A DNA stretch of 64,000 nt from contig NZ_QLVG01000031.1 in NCBI RefSeq assembly GCF_003382685.1, positions 33,081 through 97,080 on the forward strand. The letters run 5' to 3'. This DNA is from Halorussus litoreus. Its GTDB lineage: Archaea; Halobacteriota; Halobacteria; Halobacteriales; Haladaptataceae. Within the stretch, counting starts at the first letter, position 1; every line of letters starts with the position of its first letter. The position numbers were made by a program, and so were the translations under genes. The notes under the pieces were generated by a model. It saw nothing but the letters and a program-made list of their open reading frames with translations, did no database searches and was not told where the DNA came from. Positions 33,858-41,789 of this stretch are shown in pieces.

Positions 33858-33882
33858 AGGCTCGCGCCGACGGCGCGAGCCT
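33858..33882. terminator. 11-bp hairpin in the doxX-carS intergenic element
   Basis: AGGCTCGCGCC-GAC-GGCGCGAGCCT is a perfect 11-bp stem. A weaker hairpin (GCGCGCC-TCC-GGCGCGC) lies at 33782-33798. The following DNA (GGTCGAGCTTTTGCC ... GCAGCAAAAGGTCG) forms a further imperfect inverted repeat up to the carS stop. I recall similar text between many haloarchaeal genes. It probably terminates the convergent doxX and carS transcripts. Confidence 0.5.
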
Positions 33883-33973
33883 GAGGGGGTGACGCCGTGG
33901 TTTTGGTCGAGCTTTTGCCAGGCAGCCGGGCGCGCGTCTCGTCGCGCGCCCCGCGACCGCAGCAAAAGGTCGT

Positions 33974-34519
33974 TTACCAGGGCTCGTTCTTCAGCCCCAG
34001 CGCGTACGCGATGCCGTTCGTCACCAGATGCAGGACCGGCGTCGCCACGAACACGACCACCAGCACCGGCACAGTGAACACCTCGCCGAACCAACTTGGC
34101 GCGGCCAGAAACGCGAGCAGGAGTGCGAACACCACGAAGTCGAGCTGGTCGAGCCCCGGGAACGACGCCCCGCGCTCGCGGCCGGTCCGACGCTTCAGGA
34201 ACGACGCCGCGATGTCGCCCAGCATCGCACCCGCCGCGAGCGCGAGCGCCGCGGCGAGGGGGAACGTCGGCAGGTCGACGCCCACTGCTGCCGAGACCTC
34301 GGGTGCGACCGCGTTCAGTCCGAGCGCCAGCGCCGCGCCCGCGAGGGTTCCGATTGCGGTCCCGCGCCACGTCTTGCCGTCGCCGAGGAGTCGCCGCCCG
34401 TTCCACGTCCGCCCGGCGTCGATGGGGCTGCCGCCGCCGGCCAGCACCGCGGCGTTGTTCGGCACGTAGGCTGGCAGCATCGCCCACAGCGCGACCGCGA
34501 CGGTCTCGAAGACGCTCAT
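33974..34519 (-). CDS. carS: CDP-archaeol synthase
   Basis: CarS activates unsaturated archaetidic acid with CTP to CDP-archaeol, the branch point for archaeal polar lipids. The 181-residue membrane protein has about five helices. Catalytic-loop motifs are [10 protein letters not shown] (about 45-54) and [20 protein letters not shown] followed by PGLDQLDFV (about 99-127). Length and motifs match the family. It converges with doxX. Confidence 0.92.
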   Translation of the reverse strand: MSVFETVAVALWAMLPAYVPNNAAVLAGGGSPIDAGRTWNGRRLLGDGKTWRGTAIGTLAGAALALGLNAVAPEVSAAVGVDLPTFPLAAALALAAGAMLGDIAASFLKRRTGRERGASFPGLDQLDFVVFALLLAFLAAPSWFGEVFTVPVLVVVFVATPVLHLVTNGIAYALGLKNEPW

Positions 34520-34650
34520 GTCCGAATAGGCGAACGCCGGGGCCTTAAGAACCGGAGGTTCGAACCCCCGGCGTCTCGGCGCAGCGATTCGTCCGTTCCC
34601 GGCGCTCGGGAAACCAACGGTATAAGAGTGGAGCGTTCGAAGCCCCGACC

Positions 34651-35487
34651 ATGATACCGCCCATCGCCAGTAAGTTCGTCGCGGGCGAGACGCCGGCGGA
34701 GGCGCTCGACCACGCCCGCGAGCTAAACGACCGGAACGTCGCGGCGATACTCAACCTGCTCGGCGAGCACTACGACGAGCGCCGCCCCGCCGACGAGGAC
34801 GCCGAGGCGTATCTTCGGCTGGCCGAGGACATCGGGGCCGCGGACGTCGACGCCTGCATCTCGGTCAAGCCCTCCCAGATCGGCCTCGATGCGGGCGTGG
34901 AGGTGTTCCGCGAGAACGTCGAGCGAATCGTCGAGTACGCCGCCGACCGCGACGTGTTCGTCTGGATCGACATGGAGGATCACACCACGACCGACGCGAC
35001 GCTCCGTGCTTTCGAGGAACTCACGGTCGAGCACGGCGGCGGGGTCGGCGTCTGCCTGCAGGCCAATCTCAAGCGCACGCCCGAGGACCTCGAACGTCTC
35101 GCGGACCTGCCCGGCAAGGTCCGGCTCGTGAAGGGCGCGTACTCCCCGCCCGAGGAAGTCGCGCTCACGGAGAAGTCGGCGGTCGACGAAGCGTACCGCG
35201 ACCAGCTCGAATACATGTTCGAGGAGTTCGACGGGGGAATCGCAGTCGGGAGCCACGACCCTGCGATGATCGACCGCGCCCGGGAACTCCACGACGAGCA
35301 CGGCACCGACTTCGAGGTACAGATGCTGATGGGCGTTCGCGGGGACGCTCAGTTCGACCTCGCCGACGAGTACGAGGTGTACCAGTACATCCCGTACGGC
35401 GACAAGTGGCTGTCGTACTTCTACCGCCGGGTGGCCGAGCGCAAGGAGAACCTGCTGTTCGCGCTCCGGGCAGTGCTCGGTCGGTAG
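34651..35487 (+). CDS. Proline dehydrogenase
   Basis: This 278-residue protein is a single FAD-binding TIM barrel of the PRODH family, oxidising proline to pyrroline-5-carboxylate. Visible motifs are [13 protein letters not shown] (about 69-81), [31 protein letters not shown] (about 153-167) and [20 protein letters not shown] (about 243-262), the proline-site helix of PutA/PRODH. No aldehyde dehydrogenase domain is fused. It is transcribed divergently from carS. Confidence 0.9.
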   Translation: MIPPIASKFVAGETPAEALDHARELNDRNVAAILNLLGEHYDERRPADEDAEAYLRLAEDIGAADVDACISVKPSQIGLDAGVEVFRENVERIVEYAADRDVFVWIDMEDHTTTDATLRAFEELTVEHGGGVGVCLQANLKRTPEDLERLADLPGKVRLVKGAYSPPEEVALTEKSAVDEAYRDQLEYMFEEFDGGIAVGSHDPAMIDRARELHDEHGTDFEVQMLMGVRGDAQFDLADEYEVYQYIPYGDKWLSYFYRRVAERKENLLFALRAVLGR

Positions 35488-35584
35488 TACCGAACTGTTC
35501 CACGTTTTACCGGGGTACCGCGCCCCACCCGACGTTTCACCAACACCCTGATCTAGAGACACCGTCTAAATAGTACACCTGAGA

Positions 35585-35605
35585 TATTCATTTTATATAT
35601 CTATA
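35585..35605 (+). promoter_or_regulatory. AT-rich promoter of the 21-codon peptide gene
   Basis: A strongly AT-rich block with TTTTATATATC (about 35591-35601) lies about 60 nt before the ATG at 35656. It would start an mRNA with a leader long enough to include the Shine-Dalgarno sequence GGAGGTG at 35644-35650. Confidence 0.55.
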
Positions 35606-35655
35606 CATAATATATTAGTAGGTAAGTGAATAACATGCATAATGGAGGTGAACAC

Positions 35656-35721
35656 ATGCTAGACTTCTTCGCCTGGGGCTGTGGCTACCACTACGGCGTC
35701 GGCGTGATCTGTCTGGGCTGA
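35656..35721 (+). CDS. 21-residue two-cysteine peptide with strong ribosome binding site
   Basis: This very short gene reads MLDFFAWGCGYHY and then GVGVICLG before a TGA. A consensus Shine-Dalgarno GGAGGTG ends five nucleotides before the ATG, which is rare in this mostly leaderless genome, and an AT-rich promoter lies upstream. An in-frame ATG at 35635 would give 28 residues but would place the SD inside the coding region. The peptide is hydrophobic and aromatic, with cysteines at 9 and 19 that could form a disulfide; it has no Ser or Thr, so it is not a lanthipeptide. No modifying enzyme is adjacent. It may be a secreted or membrane-active microprotein, or a leader peptide. Confidence 0.5.
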   Translation: MLDFFAWGCGYHYGVGVICLG

Positions 35722-35885
35722 CGTGAGCCCAGCACGTATCGCTTCTCAAACACGTCGCGGACGACGCCCGCGACGAACCCCCCATCGCAATCAGTCGCCT
35801 CACCGCAACCAGTCGCGGATTCCCGGCCACGCGTTCAGACACGTAGCATCTAGTTTATAATCCTCCAGTCGGATATACCCGATAA

Positions 35886-36497
35886 ATGGCCTCCTGGAAA
35901 CGTGACATCGCGAGCGGTCTCGTGGTCCTCGCGCCGCTCATGGTGACGGCGTACATCGTCGCGTGGCTCTACCTCAAGATCGCCGGCCTCCCGTTCCTGG
36001 AGGACATGTCCCCCGAGATCCTCCGAGTCCTGACGGTCCTCGCGGTGTTCAGCCTGCTGGTCCTCAGCGTCGGCTACATGATGCGCACCGCGGTCGGGTC
36101 GCTGGTCGAGGGTGCTATCGACAACGTGATGAACCGCCTTCCGGGCCTCCGCATCGTCTACAACGCCTCGAAGATGGCGGCCGAGACCGCCTTCTCGGAC
36201 ACGACCGACCTGCAAGCGCCGGTGAAACTGGAGACGTGGAACGGGATGCGAATGACCGCGTTCAAGACCGGCAAAACCGCCGAGGACGGCCGCGAACTCC
36301 TCTTTCTACCCACCGCGCCCAACATCACCACCGGTTTCGTCGTCGAGGTGGAACCGAGCCGGTTCGAGGAGACCGACGAGAGCGTCGAGGACGCGCTGAC
36401 CCGCGTACTGAGCGCCGGGTTCGGCGAGACCAGCGAGTCGGGGATTCCCATCGACGTTCGGGACGAGAAGGAGGTCGAGTCGCCACCCGCGAAGTAG
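35886..36497 (+). CDS. DUF502 family membrane protein
   Basis: This 203-residue protein has two N-terminal membrane segments (about 10-32 and 45-66) with the family opening WKRDIASGLVVLAPLMVTAY. A cytoplasmic domain follows, with RLPGLRIVYNASKMAAET and FLPTAPNITTGFVVEVEPS. DUF502 proteins are found in bacteria, archaea and plants (COV-like). Their exact role is unknown, though membrane trafficking or transport functions have been suggested. TTTATAATCC lies about 28 nt upstream of the ATG and supports the start. Confidence 0.85.
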   Translation: MASWKRDIASGLVVLAPLMVTAYIVAWLYLKIAGLPFLEDMSPEILRVLTVLAVFSLLVLSVGYMMRTAVGSLVEGAIDNVMNRLPGLRIVYNASKMAAETAFSDTTDLQAPVKLETWNGMRMTAFKTGKTAEDGRELLFLPTAPNITTGFVVEVEPSRFEETDESVEDALTRVLSAGFGETSESGIPIDVRDEKEVESPPAK

Positions 36498-36569
36498 TCT
36501 GGTCGCGTTACTCGGGGGCGTTTTATGCTGAGTGTGCCTTTATCACGCCACGTATTGTACGATTTGTCG

Positions 36570-36800
36570 ATGGGTAGCGGATTCCGACTGACGCAGATGT
36601 CCCGGAAGACACTCCTCGTCGGCGTTCTCGTCCTCGTCGGGATACCGGTCGCTGTCTTCGTACTCGTCACCCTCTCTGACGCGCCGTCAGGGGTTGCGTG
36701 GTGGGGTACCGTCGTCCTCCTCTATTACTTCGTCTTCGGAGCGTACGTCTATGCACGATACGGGGGAGAATGGAGTATGCCCCCAGAGGGGAGACAATAG
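36570..36800 (+). CDS. Small two-helix membrane protein
   Basis: From the ATG at 36570 this is a 76-residue protein with two hydrophobic segments, LLVGVLVLVGIPVAVFVLVT and WWGTVVLLYYFVFGAYVYA, and a short polar tail. CCTTTATCAC about 30 nt upstream supports this start; in-frame ATGs at 36525 and 36597 are alternatives. Function unknown. It converges with ilvE. Confidence 0.6.
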   Translation: MGSGFRLTQMSRKTLLVGVLVLVGIPVAVFVLVTLSDAPSGVAWWGTVVLLYYFVFGAYVYARYGGEWSMPPEGRQ

Positions 36801-36900
36801 ATTCGCACTCGGACTTATCGGAACGGCCAACTCCGCGTCGATTTCGAGAGCGAACGAAGAATTCCGAGAACAAACGAAGCAACCACGCGACCGACTCCCG

Positions 36901-37833
36901 CTACTCGACGTACGTGAACCAGTCCTCGTGGTCGTCGGTCCGGCGGTTCACCACGTCGAAGAACCGCGACTGGATCTCCTCGGTGACGGGGCCGCGGCCG
37001 CCGTTGCCGATCTCGACGTTGTCGACCTGCCGGATGGGCGTAACCTCCGCGGCCGAGCCGGTGAAGAACAGTTCGTCTGCGGTGTTGAGTTCGCCTCGCG
37101 AGATGGTGGCCTGATCGTGGACCTCGTAGCCCAGCTCCTCGGCGAGCGTGATGACCGACTTGCGGGTGATGCCGTCGAGGATGCTCTCGGCGAGGCCGGG
37201 CGTGTAGATCTCGTCGTCGCGCACGAGGAACAGGTTCTCGCCCGGTCCCTCGGCGACGTTGCCCTCCTTGTTGAGCACGATGGCCTCGGCGAAGCCGTTC
37301 CGGCGGGCCTCCTCGCCCGCGAGCATGCTGTTGACGTACAGCCCGGTGGTCTTGGCGTTGGTGGGGATCTGGCTGGAGGAGTGCTTGCGCCACGACGACA
37401 CCATCACTTCGACGCCGTTCTCCAGCGCGTCGTCGCCGAGGTACGCGCCCCACGGCCACGCCGCGACGGCGGTTCGGGTCGGACAGTCTCCCGGGCTCAC
37501 GCCGAGGCTGTCGTAGCCGTAGAAGGCGACCGGCCGGACGTAACACGACGCGAGATCCTGCCGCCGGATCAGTTCCATCGTCGCGTCGGTCAGTTCCTCG
37601 GGCTCGTGGTCGATGTCCAGATCGTAGGGTTTCGCGGACTCGTACAGCCGGTCGAGGTGCGCGTCCCACCGGAAGATGGCCGGTCCCTCCTCGGTGTCGT
37701 AACACCGGACGCCCTCGAACACGCCGCTCCCGTAGTGCAGGCCGTGCGTGAGGACGTGGACCTGTGCGTCGTCCCAGTCGACGAACTCCCCGTCCATCCA
37801 GATCGTGTCCACGTCCATCTCGTCGAAGCTCAT
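36901..37833 (-). CDS. ilvE: Branched-chain amino acid aminotransferase
   Basis: IlvE exchanges amino groups between Leu, Ile or Val and 2-oxoglutarate. The 310-residue fold-type IV PLP enzyme has the PLP lysine Lys161 in IPTNAKTTGLYVNSML, HGLHYGSGVFEGVRCYDT (about 30-47) and the phosphate-binding FLVRDD and GITRKSV segments. Length is normal. Confidence 0.93.
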   Translation of the reverse strand: MSFDEMDVDTIWMDGEFVDWDDAQVHVLTHGLHYGSGVFEGVRCYDTEEGPAIFRWDAHLDRLYESAKPYDLDIDHEPEELTDATMELIRRQDLASCYVRPVAFYGYDSLGVSPGDCPTRTAVAAWPWGAYLGDDALENGVEVMVSSWRKHSSSQIPTNAKTTGLYVNSMLAGEEARRNGFAEAIVLNKEGNVAEGPGENLFLVRDDEIYTPGLAESILDGITRKSVITLAEELGYEVHDQATISRGELNTADELFFTGSAAEVTPIRQVDNVEIGNGGRGPVTEEIQSRFFDVVNRRTDDHEDWFTYVE

Positions 37834-37913
37834 ACAGACGGACGTTCGGAGGCCTCCGTAATGAGTGTTGACGGTTCGGTGGCGGACGAACGCGGAAAAC
37901 GAGAACGTCGCAG

Positions 37914-38570
37914 CTATCCGAGTCGCTCGACGATCTCCGAGCCCTCCAGGTACGCCAGCCCGTTGCGCTCGGCGTACGCCCTCGCGTCTGCGGGCGCGAG
38001 CGCCTCGCCGGTCTCGTCGTCGAGCATCTCGCAGACGACGACGGCGGGCTCCCGGCCGGCGGCCGCGGCGAGCGCGATCCCTAACTCCGTGTGCCCCTCG
38101 CGGTCGACCAGCAGGTTCGGGGCGGCGCGAAGCAGGTGGATGTGGCCCGGTGCGCGGAACTCGTCGGCGAAGTCGACCGATTCGGGGTCGGCTGCTGCCT
38201 CCGCGAGCGCCGTAATCGTCGCCGCGCGGTCCTCGTCGGTGACGCCAGTGTAGGTGTCGCGGTGGTTCACCGGGAGCGAGAACGACGAACGCTCGTCGTA
38301 CCCCAGTTCGTGGTCGCCGGCCGCGGGGTGGTCGAGCGCCTCGTCGAGGAACGGCAGGCCGAACGCGTCGGCCACCTCGTCGGCGAGCGCGACGCAGACG
38401 AGTCCGCCAGCGTCGTTGCGCATCCGCGAGACGTCCGCGGGGGTGACCGAACCGGCGGGGTAGATGAGATCCGTCTCGCCCTCGCGGTCGGCGGCGTCGT
38501 GGACCAGCACCGGCGACCCCTCGCGGAACGCCTCGATTGCGGCGTCGACGCTCCCGGCGGTCTGGCTCAT
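37914..38570 (-). CDS. ribB: 3,4-dihydroxy-2-butanone-4-phosphate synthase
   Basis: RibB converts ribulose 5-phosphate to the four-carbon riboflavin precursor. The 218-residue protein has the metal and substrate motif [12 protein letters not shown] (about 28-39) and [11 protein letters not shown] (about 139-149). It lacks a fused GTP cyclohydrolase domain, as usual in archaea. Its ATG overlaps the ribK stop by 4 nt (ATGA), so the two riboflavin genes are translationally coupled. Confidence 0.93.
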   Translation of the reverse strand: MSQTAGSVDAAIEAFREGSPVLVHDAADREGETDLIYPAGSVTPADVSRMRNDAGGLVCVALADEVADAFGLPFLDEALDHPAAGDHELGYDERSSFSLPVNHRDTYTGVTDEDRAATITALAEAAADPESVDFADEFRAPGHIHLLRAAPNLLVDREGHTELGIALAAAAGREPAVVVCEMLDDETGEALAPADARAYAERNGLAYLEGSEIVERLG

Positions 38571-39274
38571 GACTCCTCCTCGACGTGGACGGTGACGTGG
38601 TCGCCGTCCGCCAGCCCCAGTTCCTCGCGGAGCTTCACCGGAGCGATGACCTCCAGCTGGTCCTCGTCGTGGTGAGTGCGCTCTGGCGCGATGGTGTGAG
38701 CCTGCTCGTACACCTCGCCGTCCTGCGTTTCGATCACGGCGGGGTAGCAGACCGCCGGGCCGTACGTTCGCTCGTCGTCTTCCCAGCCGTCGATGGGCAC
38801 CGGGTCCAGCGCCTCCATCGCCGACCGGGCGCGGATGCTCTCGTCGGTCAACTCGACGTTGAGCGTGCCGAGGAACGGCTCGTAGCCCAGTCGGTCCTCG
38901 AACTGCGCCATGTACCCCGGCAGCGAGATGTAGTGGCGGCCCTCGCCCATCCCGCTGGTGACGGTCCCCGTGAGATCGACTCCCGCGGCGGTCTCGAAGA
39001 CGCGCCGGTAGTCCTCGTACTCGCGCTTGAGCGCCCACTCGCCGTCCTCGGTGATGGAGATCCACTGGCCGTCGCTGACCATCTCGCGCTCGACGAGTCC
39101 GGCGTCGTCGAGCCCCTGGAGCCGTCGCGAGGCGGTCTGGTTCGAGGCGTCGAGTCGCTCCGCGAGCGCGGAGCAGGAGACCTTGACCTCGCCCTCGAGT
39201 CCGCCGTCGAGCGCGAGGAGTTTGAGCGCGGCGAGTTCGTCGTAGCCGACCGCGCGCGGCCGTGTCGCTGACAT
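38567..39274 (-). CDS. ribK: CTP-dependent riboflavin kinase with winged-helix domain
   Basis: This 235-residue protein fuses an N-terminal winged helix-turn-helix (about 5-85; [20 protein letters not shown] is the recognition helix) to an archaeal RibK domain. In that domain, [19 protein letters not shown] (about 91-110) and [10 protein letters not shown] carry the CTP and flavin site. The kinase makes FMN using CTP. The HTH fusion is common in archaea and suggests that RibK regulates riboflavin genes itself. It is upstream of ribB in one operon. The ATG at 39274 is chosen over 39307 because the upstream residues are not family-like. Confidence 0.92.
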   Translation of the reverse strand: MSATRPRAVGYDELAALKLLALDGGLEGEVKVSCSALAERLDASNQTASRRLQGLDDAGLVEREMVSDGQWISITEDGEWALKREYEDYRRVFETAAGVDLTGTVTSGMGEGRHYISLPGYMAQFEDRLGYEPFLGTLNVELTDESIRARSAMEALDPVPIDGWEDDERTYGPAVCYPAVIETQDGEVYEQAHTIAPERTHHDEDQLEVIAPVKLREELGLADGDHVTVHVEEES

Positions 39275-39351
39275 ACCTGCCACTCCGGTCGCTCGCGGTT
39301 TAAGCATAACGGAACCGGTACGGCACTCAAAATTGGAAACGAGATGACGAG

Positions 39352-39975
39352 CTATTCGTCTAGTAGTGCCATCTTATAATCGTTGATACAGGTCTCTACA
39401 CCACGCTCGACCTCTTGTGGGGGAGCATCTTCCGGAGCCTCGAACTGATACACCTGTCCGCACGCTTTGAGAGTCTCCACGAAGTGCGCGAACATCCCGT
39501 CGAAGGGTTTCTCCTCCCGGTCGAGATTCGGATAATCACGCTTGAAAACGGTGAGTTTCTCGCGGTATGGACGGTGGTCGAGCCATCCAGCTTCCCACTC
39601 GTGGCCGCCTTCGGAGTTCTCGTATAGTGCGACGATATGTGTTGCGCGCTTCGCCATGATCTTGAACTGCGTTGTCCAGCCCAACACCGAGTCATCGAAC
39701 GTCTCTAAGTCCTTCAACAAGAACGGCTCACCAACTGATTTTAGTCGGTTGGCGACGAGCCGAAGCCTGTCTTCGTCGTCGTAGTTCCCGAGAACGAAGA
39801 ACGACCGGTCGGCCTCGGTGATGGGAACTACGTCTGTCTCGACCGCGCGCTTGAGCGTAGCATACTCGTTGCGGTCGATGGACTGGTCAGTGAAACACTC
39901 GTACTCGTCAAGCAGCGCGCCGAGCTGTTTGGCGGTGTCGGAGGCCGATCCGTCGTCCGGCTTTCCGTCAGTCAT
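39352..39975 (-). CDS. Unknown Rossmann-like protein (possible TIR-like fold)
   Basis: From the ATG at 39975 this is a 207-residue soluble protein. After a helical start (about 1-45) it has [20 protein letters not shown], then [38 protein letters not shown] and [14 protein letters not shown]. The order (strand, helix, strand ending in a residue pair, a Glu in W-E-A-G-W, then a strand with KRDY) recalls TIR-fold or deoxyribosyltransferase-like nucleotide hydrolases, but I cannot confirm it. It stands alone between ribK and a winged-helix gene, in slightly lower-GC DNA. TIR-type proteins can be defence NADases; that role is speculative here. Confidence 0.5.
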   Translation of the reverse strand: MTDGKPDDGSASDTAKQLGALLDEYECFTDQSIDRNEYATLKRAVETDVVPITEADRSFFVLGNYDDEDRLRLVANRLKSVGEPFLLKDLETFDDSVLGWTTQFKIMAKRATHIVALYENSEGGHEWEAGWLDHRPYREKLTVFKRDYPNLDREEKPFDGMFAHFVETLKACGQVYQFEAPEDAPPQEVERGVETCINDYKMALLDE

Positions 39976-40174
39976 ACTCGATTTCGAGCCACACCTCGTG
40001 TAAATAGCTAGGGGTCGCTTCTGGAACACTGCCCAGAAAGGACCAAAGACTCGCGAGCGCTTCGCGCCGCCGGTGTAAACATTGCAGACCCGAATGGACC
40101 GGTGCGCGCAGCGAATCCGCATCTAAACACTACCGCCTCCGAGTCCCGACTCCGTCCATCCTGCCCCAGACCAT

Positions 40175-40214
40175 GTGCATATTTTGCACAAGGTTCTTGT
40201 AGTAGGACCTACTA
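40175..40214 (+). promoter_or_regulatory. Two dyads at the promoter of the winged-helix gene
   Basis: GTGCATATTTTGCAC (40175-40189) contains the TATA element inside a 5-bp dyad. TAGTAGGACCTACTA (40200-40214) is a 7+1+7 perfect dyad placed at the expected transcription start. Both are good operators for the DNA-binding protein encoded at 40234, suggesting autorepression. Confidence 0.55.
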
Positions 40215-40233
40215 AGCCACACTAAGAAGACAG

Positions 40234-40680
40234 ATGGCCGACCTCACCACCACCGCGGGCGGGGCCGACACCGCGGACGCCGACGCCCGCGACGTGACGG
40301 AGATGCGCCGTCAGCTTCTCCACGTCGCCACCGAGGACGTGGCCCACCAGTTACTCATCGACGTTGCGGGCCATCCTGAAGGTGCGCCGAGCGAGAAGGA
40401 ACTGAACTGGACGAACCCCGACGTTTCGCGCCGGACAATCGGCCGACGACTACGCGAACTCGTGGAGGTGGGGGTCCTCGAAAAACTGATCTACGACCCC
40501 GGCGAGCAACCCGACGACGCCGACTCGACCGTCCGAACGTTCTATCAGTTCACCGAGCGCGCCCGCAACCTGTTCGACGAGGTGGGTATGTTCGACTCCG
40601 ACGTGTGGCGACCCGTGTACGCTCGCGTCGAGAAACCCGAGGACGTGCGGGCCGCCGAAGCGGTTCCACGCCCGAACTGA
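40234..40680 (+). CDS. Winged-helix transcriptional regulator
   Basis: A 148-residue protein with an N-terminal acidic, Ala/Asp-rich segment (about 1-22) followed by a winged helix-turn-helix (about 35-115). NPDVSRRTIGRRLRELVEVG is the probable recognition helix and TVRFYQFTE-like TVRTFYQFTERARN the wing. I cannot name the regulon. Palindromes overlapping its own promoter point to autoregulation. It converges with taw1. Confidence 0.75.
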   Translation: MADLTTTAGGADTADADARDVTEMRRQLLHVATEDVAHQLLIDVAGHPEGAPSEKELNWTNPDVSRRTIGRRLRELVEVGVLEKLIYDPGEQPDDADSTVRTFYQFTERARNLFDEVGMFDSDVWRPVYARVEKPEDVRAAEAVPRPN

Positions 40681-40719
40681 CGACCGGACCGTTCTCTATC
40701 GAACTCGCCGAAAACTGAA

Positions 40720-41697
40720 TTAGTCCCCGGTAACCGGGTCCCGACTCCAGAACTCGCTGTCTTTCTGCAGCTTCGGGACCCACGTGTCGTCGGTCTTCGA
40801 CAGCAGGGCGACCCGCGAGACGGGCACCTCCTTGAGATACTCGTGGTCGGGCATGTGCTCCTGAACGTCCTCGGCGAACGCCATCACGTCCTCGTGGTCG
40901 AGCATCGACTCCCTCGCGACCCGGTCGCGCGATTCGCCGACGTGCATGTACGACTTGAGCTCCACGAAGTCGGGGTCGGCGCGCCGGTAGAACCCCGCGT
41001 ACCAGTCGGGATGGTGGACGTTTTCGCCGCCGACCAGCGTGGTCCGCAGCACCGTCCGCGTCTCGTCTTTTTCCGCGAGCACGTCCATCGTCTCGACCAG
41101 CTTCTCCCACGCGTCGTCCTCCATCGCTTTGACGACCTCGTCGAACGTGGCTCGCTCGGCGGCGTCCACGCTGACGTACAGCTGGGTCGGGTCGCACTCG
41201 CGGAGGACATCGGGCCGGGTCCCGTTGCTCACGAGGAAGGTGGTGATGTCTCGGTCGTGGAAGGCGTCGATAAGTTCGGGGAGATAGGGGTAGAGAGTGG
41301 GTTCGCCGTCGAGGCTGATAGCGACGTGGCGGGGCTCCATGCTCTGCTCGAACACCTCGCGGGGCACCTCGTCGTTACCGCCGAAGCCCGACAGGAGCTT
41401 GCGCTGGAGGTCGATGCTGGCGTCCACGACCGCCTCCGGGTCGTCCCACTCGACGCCGTCGAGTTCGTAGGCGTGGCCCGCGTGATCGCGCCAGCAGAAC
41501 ACGCAGCGCTCGTTGCACTTGACCACGGGCGTCATCTGGATGCACCGGTGGGACTCGATGCCGTAGAAGATATTTTTGTAGCACTTGCCCTCGCCGCGCA
41601 GCGCGTTGGCCGTCCACCCGCAGGTCTGGGCGGCGGTGTGGTTCTCGTGGTGGTAGTCCGGCGAGTCCACCTGCTTGGGGCCGTCCGATTCGCTCAT
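40720..41697 (-). CDS. taw1: tRNA 4-demethylwyosine synthase (radical SAM)
   Basis: Taw1 uses pyruvate and a radical SAM reaction to close the third ring on m1G37 of tRNA(Phe), the first committed step of wyosine synthesis. The 325-residue protein has the SAM cluster motif KCNERCVFCWRDHAG (Cys61, 65, 68). Three further cysteines, 26, 39 and 52, match the second 4Fe-4S cluster of archaeal Taw1. Other motifs are ISLDGEPTLYPYLPELI and LVSNGTRPD. Length is normal. It lies 92 nt downstream of lanM on the same strand; this is probably proximity rather than a functional link. Confidence 0.93.
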   Translation of the reverse strand: MSESDGPKQVDSPDYHHENHTAAQTCGWTANALRGEGKCYKNIFYGIESHRCIQMTPVVKCNERCVFCWRDHAGHAYELDGVEWDDPEAVVDASIDLQRKLLSGFGGNDEVPREVFEQSMEPRHVAISLDGEPTLYPYLPELIDAFHDRDITTFLVSNGTRPDVLRECDPTQLYVSVDAAERATFDEVVKAMEDDAWEKLVETMDVLAEKDETRTVLRTTLVGGENVHHPDWYAGFYRRADPDFVELKSYMHVGESRDRVARESMLDHEDVMAFAEDVQEHMPDHEYLKEVPVSRVALLSKTDDTWVPKLQKDSEFWSRDPVTGD

Positions 41698-41789
41698 TAC
41701 TGGGTGGATGGAGGCCGAGGGTGAAACCTTCTTTCCTCTGTGACCCGCGCGTTCCGTCCTCCGCGAGTCGCGCCGCGTCTGTGCCCGGC

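Noticed and set aside
34548..34580. T-loop-like sequence GGAGGTTCGAACCCCC suggesting a tRNA 3' end
   Set aside because: No anticodon or D arm and no acceptor pairing partner can be found on either strand. It lies in the carS upstream region.
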